Translations under genes and position numbers: made by a program
The notes under the pieces: generated by a model
Seen by the model: the letters and a program-made list of their open reading frames with translations, nothing else
Databases searched by the model: none
What the model was told of the DNA's origin: nothing
NCBI GenBank assembly: GCA_013811855.1
Contig: JACCUL010000275.1
Coordinates: 1 to 15,609, forward strand
Direction of reading: 5' to 3'
DNA from: Acidimicrobiia bacterium
Lineage (GTDB): Bacteria > Actinomycetota > Acidimicrobiia > Acidimicrobiales > Ilumatobacteraceae
DNA length: 15,609 nucleotides
Shown: positions 11,977 to 15,609 of the stretch, in pieces
How the letters are laid out: every line of letters starts with the position of its first letter
How positions within the stretch are numbered: position 1 is the first letter of the stretch

Positions 11977-13359
11977 ATGAGGATCGCCCGACGGAACGAC
12001 GAGCTGACGGCCGGATTGGCCGCGATCCGGCGTGAGGAGGACGTCCCCGACGGCTTCCCGCCGGACGTGGTGGAAGCGGCCGAGCGGGCCGCCCAGCGCC
12101 GACCCGGGGCCGCGCACCGCGACCGCACGGGCGAGGCGTTCGTCACGCTCGACCCGCCGAGCTCGACCGACCTCGACCAGGCGTTCACGATCGAGCGGGC
12201 CGGCGCCGACCTCTTGTTGCACTACGCCATCGCCGACGTCGGGTTCTTCGTCCGTCCTGGCGACCCGCTCGACGTCGAGGCGTGGACCCGCGGGGTGACC
12301 GTGTACCTGCCGGGTGAACGCGAGCCGCTGTACCCGCCGGTGCTGTCGGAGGGTGCGGCCAGCCTGCTCCCCGACGCGCCACGGCCGGCCGTCGTGTTCA
12401 CCGTGCGCATCGACGGCGACGGCGCCGTCGCGCTCGAAGGGGTCGAGCGGGCCGTGGTCCACAGCCGGGCCAAGCTGGCCTACGACGCCGTCGGGCCGGC
12501 GGATCTGCCACCTGACTTCGCGGAGCTGGCGGCGCGCATCGTGCGGGCCGAGGACGCCCGGGGCGCGGCGCGCGTCGACTTCCCCGAGCAGGAGCTGGAG
12601 GAGGTCGCCGGGTCGTGGCAGCTGCGCTTCCGGCCGCGCCTGGCGAGCGAGCAGCACAACGCCGGCATGTCGCTGGCCACCAACCTGGCCGTCGCCGACG
12701 CGCTGCACGCGGCCCGCACCGGCCTGTACCGGGTGATGCCCGAGCCCGACGACGGCGCCGTGCGCCGGCTGCGTTGGACGGCGCGGGCGTTCGGCCTGGC
12801 GTGGCCGCAAGAGCAGTCGTTGGCCGAGTTCCAGCGCCGCTTGCCGCAGGGCGAGCACCGCACGTCGGCGTTCCTGCTGGCGGCCCGCCGGGCCAGTGGC
12901 GGGGCCGACTACGCCCCCTTCGTGGCTGGCGACAGACCGTGGCACGCGGCGATGGCGGCGACGTACTCGCACGCCACCGCGCCACTGCGGCGGCTGGCCG
13001 ACCGGTACGTGATCGAGGCCGCGCTGGCCGTCGCCAGCGGTGTCCCGGTGCCGGAGGAGATCGCCACCGCCTTCGCCAGGCTGCCCGAGGCGATGGATCG
13101 GGGCGAGACCAAGGCCAACCGCGTCGGCGCGGCCGCGCTCAACCTGGCCGAGGCCGTCGCCCTGCGCGGCCGGGAGGGCGAGCAGTTCGACGCCGTCGTC
13201 GTCGGCGAGGATGCCCGCGGTGCCGTGGTCCAGGTCTGCGAGCCTGCCGTCGTCGCCCGCGTCACGGCCCACAAGGTCGACCCCGGCGCCGCAATCCGCG
13301 TCCGCCTGACCTCCGTCGACGTCCCCACCCGCACCATCCACTTCGAGCGCACGGCCTGA
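11977..13359 (+). CDS. RNB-domain ribonuclease (RNase II/R family, short actinobacterial type)
   Basis: A 460-residue predicted 3'-5' exoribonuclease. The metal-binding site reads VTLDPPSSTDLDQAFTI: Asp59, Asp65 and Asp67 correspond to three of the four RNase II aspartates, while the fourth is Gln68. I recall DLDQA as usual in this short branch, so activity is not ruled out. The RNB core continues with LLLHYAIADVGFFV, YPPVLSEGAASLLPD, MSLATNLAVADAL and the characteristic YSHATAPLRRLADRYV. The terminal ~55 residues could be a reduced S1-like RNA-binding domain. N-terminal cold-shock domains of classical RNase II/R are missing. The ATG at 11977 follows mreB by 17 nt, so it is probably co-transcribed; the ribosome site is weak. 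Confidence 0.88.
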   Translation: MRIARRNDELTAGLAAIRREEDVPDGFPPDVVEAAERAAQRRPGAAHRDRTGEAFVTLDPPSSTDLDQAFTIERAGADLLLHYAIADVGFFVRPGDPLDVEAWTRGVTVYLPGEREPLYPPVLSEGAASLLPDAPRPAVVFTVRIDGDGAVALEGVERAVVHSRAKLAYDAVGPADLPPDFAELAARIVRAEDARGAARVDFPEQELEEVAGSWQLRFRPRLASEQHNAGMSLATNLAVADALHAARTGLYRVMPEPDDGAVRRLRWTARAFGLAWPQEQSLAEFQRRLPQGEHRTSAFLLAARRASGGADYAPFVAGDRPWHAAMAATYSHATAPLRRLADRYVIEAALAVASGVPVPEEIATAFARLPEAMDRGETKANRVGAAALNLAEAVALRGREGEQFDAVVVGEDARGAVVQVCEPAVVARVTAHKVDPGAAIRVRLTSVDVPTRTIHFERTA

Positions 13360-13365
13360 TTCCGG

Positions 13366-13414
13366 TTCTGATGACACTTGCGGGTGCTCCGCCACCCGTG
13401 ATGCTCCTGAGAGT
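13366..13414 (+). repeat. Left copy of a ~49-bp structured repeat flanking the AbiEi/DUF559 gene
   Basis: This stretch, 6 nt after the RNase stop, matches the reverse complement of 14393-14441 at 40 of 49 positions without gaps. The outermost 14 bases (TTCTGATGACACTT) are identical. It contains a 6-bp hairpin, CGGGTG (13381-13386) with CACCCG (13393-13398), which might also end the mreB-RNase transcript. Its inner end is degraded relative to the right copy. Confidence 0.7.
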
Positions 13415-13442
13415 TTCCGAAGTGCCGTTCCGGCGTTGTCGA

Positions 13443-13461
13443 CACACCCAGGTGGGGTGTG
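13443..13461 (+). promoter_or_regulatory. Hairpin enclosing the start codon of the AbiEi-like ORF
   Basis: CACACCC (13443-13449) pairs perfectly with GGGTGTG (13455-13461), leaving a 5-nt loop AGGTG. The GTG start at 13459-13461 is the end of the right arm, and the loop and arm hold the only G-rich ribosome-site candidate. Translation initiation could therefore be restrained by the RNA fold, or the dyad could be an operator. Confidence 0.4.
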
Positions 13462-13866
13462 CCCGACGCGAAGATCTTCAAGTTCCTGGGCGACCACCAC
13501 TGGGTCGCGACGACCGTCCAACTCGCGGAGCTCGGATGCACCGAGTACGAGCTCCGAACGATGCGCCGGAGCGGCATCCTCGTCTCGACCGTTCGGGGCG
13601 TGGTCCGCTTCGGCGCCGCCGAGCCGACGTTCGAAAGCCGGTGCCTCGAGGCGCAGCTCTGGGCGGGTCAGGGGGCCTTTGTCAGCGGGCCGTCGGCGGG
13701 CGCGCTGCACGGCCTCCGTCAGATGCCGCGCCGCCTCATCGAGATCACGATGCCGCAGCGCCGCCGCGTGCGTGAGCTTCCCGGGGTTCGCATCGTCCGA
13801 TCGAGCTGGACGCACGACGAAGATGTCACATCCGAGCGGACGGACTGCGGGTCGCGAATCCCCTGA
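13459..13866 (+). CDS. AbiEi-like protein, N-terminal part of a frameshifted AbiEi/DUF559 gene
   Basis: Encodes 135 residues. The first ~60 (KIFKFLGDHHWVATTVQLAE, then RTMRRSGILVSTVRGVVRFG) look like the winged-helix 'AbiEi antitoxin' N-terminal domain. The next part (GAFVSGPSAGALHGL, IEITMPQRRRVRELPG) is the usual middle domain of these proteins. Near 13837-13840 the frame is lost: after VTSER the ORF reads TDCGSRIP and stops. Adding one G to the GG at 13838-13839 would give SERDGLRVANPLMMLFGLA, continuous with the next ORF. In the AbiE type IV toxin-antitoxin family such domains repress transcription, but no AbiEii nucleotidyltransferase gene is adjacent. This is either a true pseudogene, a sequencing error or, less likely, a real split gene. 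Confidence 0.65.
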   Translation: MPDAKIFKFLGDHHWVATTVQLAELGCTEYELRTMRRSGILVSTVRGVVRFGAAEPTFESRCLEAQLWAGQGAFVSGPSAGALHGLRQMPRRLIEITMPQRRRVRELPGVRIVRSSWTHDEDVTSERTDCGSRIP

Positions 13867-14393
13867 TGATGCTGTTCGGCCTCGCCTCGCAGTTCAACCA
13901 GCACCGTTTCGAACGGGCCGCCGAGGACGCGTGGCACCGCGGCCACGTGTCGCCGCAGCAGGCCGACGAGTTCCTTGCCGCGGTCCGCCGGTCCGGCCGC
14001 GGCGGCGTGATCCGCTTCGAACGATGGCTCCAGGGGGCGATCGAGCGCGACCGTCCGGCCCAGAGCGGTCTGGAACTCGACTTGGTCGACGTCGTCGAAG
14101 GCGTCGGACTTCCACCGCCCGTTCGCCAATATTCCCTCACCTTGTCGACCGGCGAGGTCATCCACCTCGACCTGGCGTGGCCGGATGTGAGGATGGCCGT
14201 CGAGCCTGGGCACAGCTGGTGGCACGGCGGCGACCTCGCGATGCGCCGCGATCAGGCGCGTGACCGGGCGTGCGCCGAGCTCGGCTGGCACATCACACGC
14301 TATGACGAGGACTTCCGGCGAGATCCCCTCGGGACGGGCCGCCAGCTGGCGGCGATCTACCGCCGTCGGCTCGCCGACCTCACCGCGCGTTGA
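13866..14393 (+). CDS. DUF559 (Vsr-like nuclease fold) part of the frameshifted AbiEi/DUF559 gene
   Basis: A 175-residue ORF whose ATG shares a base with the preceding stop (TGATG). The N-terminal stretch (SQFNQHRFERAAEDAWHRGH) continues the AbiEi-type protein. From about residue 65 it matches the DUF559 plan: SGLELDLVDVVEGVGLPPPV, IHLDLAWPDVRMAVE and then RDQARDRACAELGWHITRYD near the C-terminus. DUF559 belongs to the Vsr/PD-(D/E)xK nuclease fold. The usual EvDG-type motif is EPGHSW here, so nuclease activity is uncertain. In undamaged relatives both parts form a single ~310-residue protein. The TGA stop (14391-14393) is itself the first triplet of the right-hand repeat's terminal inverted repeat. 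Confidence 0.65.
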   Translation: MMLFGLASQFNQHRFERAAEDAWHRGHVSPQQADEFLAAVRRSGRGGVIRFERWLQGAIERDRPAQSGLELDLVDVVEGVGLPPPVRQYSLTLSTGEVIHLDLAWPDVRMAVEPGHSWWHGGDLAMRRDQARDRACAELGWHITRYDEDFRRDPLGTGRQLAAIYRRRLADLTAR

Positions 14394-14441
14394 CACTTAG
14401 GAGCATGAGCCGTGGCCGAGCACCAGTAAGTGTCATCAGAA
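14391..14441 (-). repeat. Right copy of the structured repeat flanking the AbiEi/DUF559 gene
   Basis: Inverted partner of 13366-13414 (40 of 49 identical). It carries its own perfect 9-bp terminal inverted repeat, TGACACTTA (14391-14399) with TAAGTGTCA (14427-14435), and so can fold as a 45-nt hairpin with an imperfect inner stem. It overlaps the upstream stop codon and lies between two convergent genes, where it could serve as a bidirectional terminator. A repeat-element end is the alternative reading. Confidence 0.7.
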
Positions 14442-14467
14442 ACTGAACGCGCGGGCGGTGGACTGGT

Positions 14468-15609
14468 TCAGGGTGCGGTGAGGAGGAGGACGGGACCGGC
14501 GGCGGAGAGGACGTAGAGCTCGCCGGTGGGCCCGTCGACGACGGCGGTGGGGGACTCGACCCGACCGAGTTCGAGGACCCGGCCGGCGGTGATCTGGTCG
14601 CCGGAACCGATGACCTCGAGAGCGGCGAGCCGGCCGGAGCAGTAGTCGGCGAAGACGTACCAGCCGTCGAGTGCCGGGACGCCACTGTCGCGGGGTCGGA
14701 CGCCACCGCTGATCGAGCACTCGCCGTTCTCGTGCGGGTAGGTGTGGATCGGTGGGGTGTGGCCCTCGGCCGGCGCGTCCGCGTTGAACGGCGCATCGCC
14801 CTCGAACGCCGACCACCCGAAGCTCAGCCCGCGCCCGGCGTCCACCCCGTCGACGGCCGGGGCCACGTCGACCTCCTCGAACGCGCCCTGGCCGACGTCG
14901 GCGATCCACAGGTCGCCCGTGGCGCGGTCGAACGAGAACCGCCACGGGTTGCGCAGGCCCTGGGCCCAGACCTCGGGCGCGGCATCCGCGGTGTCGACGA
15001 ACGGGTTGTCGTCGGGCACGGTGTACGGCCCCTCCGCCGACGCCACCGGGTCGATGCGCAGCAGCTTGCCGAGGAGCGAACCGAGATCGAGCGCCCGCCG
15101 CTCCGGGTCGCCGCCCGCCCCACCGTCGCCCATGCCGACGTACAGCAGCCCGTCCGGCCCGAACGCGAGATCGCCGCCGTTGTGGTTGGCGTAGGGCTGA
15201 TCGATCTGCAGCACGACCCGGACCGACGCCGCATCGAACCGGCCGGCCTCGTCGACGGCGTATTCGGCCACGACCGTGTCACCGTTGCCGTCGGTGTAGT
15301 TGACGTACGCCAGCGCGCCGTCGGGCGCGAACGCCAGGCCGAGCAGGCCGCGCTCGCCCTGCGCCTCGGTCAGGTCGGTGATGTCGAGCACGGCCGCGGG
15401 CTCTTGCCCGGCGGCGAGGCGGACGACCCGCCCGCCCTGCTCGACGACGTACCGGCCCTCGTCGCCGTCCCGCCACGCCAGGTCGACCGGTCGCTCGAGC
15501 ACCGCGACCTCCTGCAGCGCGACGGCCGGGTCGGGCGCCGGACCGGGTGGCGAGATCGTCGGCCCCGCGGTCGAGGGGGAGCTCGACGGCGAGCTCGGCA
15601 GGGCTCTCG
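14468..15609 (-). CDS. PQQ-dependent sugar dehydrogenase (soluble GDH/YliI-like), 5' end outside the window
   Basis: The frame stays open to the right edge, so at least 379 codons are present and the start is missing. A Met/Val at 15502 could be read as a start, but the upstream sequence is an in-frame Ser/Pro-rich linker (PSSPSSSPSTAGPTISPPG), typical of the region after a lipoprotein or secretion signal, so the protein probably begins further right. The body is a beta-propeller of the GSDH family: GERGLLGLAFAPDG, then ANHNGGDLAFGPDGLLYVGMG with the His expected to contact PQQ/substrate, GLRNPWRFSFD, and a Cys pair in GECSISGGVRP and FADYCSGRL. It would oxidise aldoses outside the membrane using PQQ and calcium (family knowledge). 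It converges on the AbiEi/DUF559 gene. Confidence 0.85.
   Translation of the reverse strand, partial: RALPSSPSSSPSTAGPTISPPGPAPDPAVALQEVAVLERPVDLAWRDGDEGRYVVEQGGRVVRLAAGQEPAAVLDITDLTEAQGERGLLGLAFAPDGALAYVNYTDGNGDTVVAEYAVDEAGRFDAASVRVVLQIDQPYANHNGGDLAFGPDGLLYVGMGDGGAGGDPERRALDLGSLLGKLLRIDPVASAEGPYTVPDDNPFVDTADAAPEVWAQGLRNPWRFSFDRATGDLWIADVGQGAFEEVDVAPAVDGVDAGRGLSFGWSAFEGDAPFNADAPAEGHTPPIHTYPHENGECSISGGVRPRDSGVPALDGWYVFADYCSGRLAALEVIGSGDQITAGRVLELGRVESPTAVVDGPTGELYVLSAAGPVLLLTAP

Noticed and set aside
11963..11980. Five-codon ORF (MLLFR) ending in an ATGA overlap with the RNase start
   Set aside because: Too short to judge, no ribosome site, likely chance in a 17-nt gap.
11917..13815. 632-codon minus-strand open frame opposite the RNase gene
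   Set aside because: Shadow of the well-supported RNB gene; no domains, and it also crosses the repeat and the AbiEi-like ORF.
13459..14393. A complete two-gene AbiE toxin-antitoxin system
   Set aside because: No AbiEii-type nucleotidyltransferase is encoded nearby; the second ORF is the DUF559 half of one broken gene, not a toxin partner.
14443..14471. CTGAAC / GTTCAG inverted repeat near the sugar dehydrogenase stop
   Set aside because: Six-base arms around a 17-nt loop are expected by chance and add nothing to the stronger neighbouring hairpin.

Overview
The window is a gene-dense, very GC-rich stretch that looks like the chromosome of a high-GC actinobacterium. The class Acidimicrobiia (Ilumatobacter-like) is my best guess. 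The guess rests on the phoU / SenX3-like / RegX3-like order, many GTG starts, apparent leaderless promoters (a TAnnnT-type -10 box 6-9 nt before the start codon), and a membrane-anchored degenerate protease with an N-terminal RPWRHPSEL motif. The taxonomy is inference; no rRNA, tRNA or CRISPR array is present to support it.

Layout. (1) 1-5727, plus strand: a phosphate-starvation locus with the end of pstS, then pstC, pstA, pstB, phoU, a SenX3/PhoR-type sensor kinase and a RegX3/PhoB-type response regulator. Several junctions overlap by 1-4 nt. The kinase and regulator are bridged by a 129-nt structured region. It encodes a 42-codon ORF whose GTG overlaps the kinase stop and whose TGA overlaps the regulator start, an arrangement like the MIRU repeats in the mycobacterial senX3-regX3 operon. 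(2) 5847-8244: an MFS exporter gene meeting, tail to tail, a minus-strand gene for a DUF2342-type zincin-like protein whose HExxH motif reads HEMAG. (3) 8288-10180: a divergently transcribed NAD(P)-binding epimerase-like gene. Its first 35 bp are duplicated 92 bp upstream, which creates a 31-codon leader ORF coupled to the gene by a GTGA overlap. It converges on a minus-strand gene for a membrane-anchored trypsin-like pseudo-protease. (4) 10280-13359: moaE, a 72-residue membrane protein, an mreB homologue without mreC or mreD, and an RNase II/R-type (RNB) ribonuclease, all closely packed. (5) 13366-14441: an AbiEi/DUF559-type gene carrying a probable one-base frameshift and bracketed by inverted copies of a ~49-bp structured repeat. 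(6) 14468 to the right edge, minus strand: a secreted PQQ-dependent sugar dehydrogenase, cut off at its 5' end.

How the genes work together: PstSCAB imports phosphate, PhoU couples transporter state to the kinase, and the kinase phosphorylates the regulator, which would control the phosphate regulon. The other genes are mostly housekeeping (molybdopterin synthesis, cell shape, RNA turnover) or unassigned. The parts most worth a second look are the two coupled small ORFs that share a similar 3' end (4886-5014 and 8288-8383) and the inverted-repeat-bounded AbiEi/DUF559 cassette.
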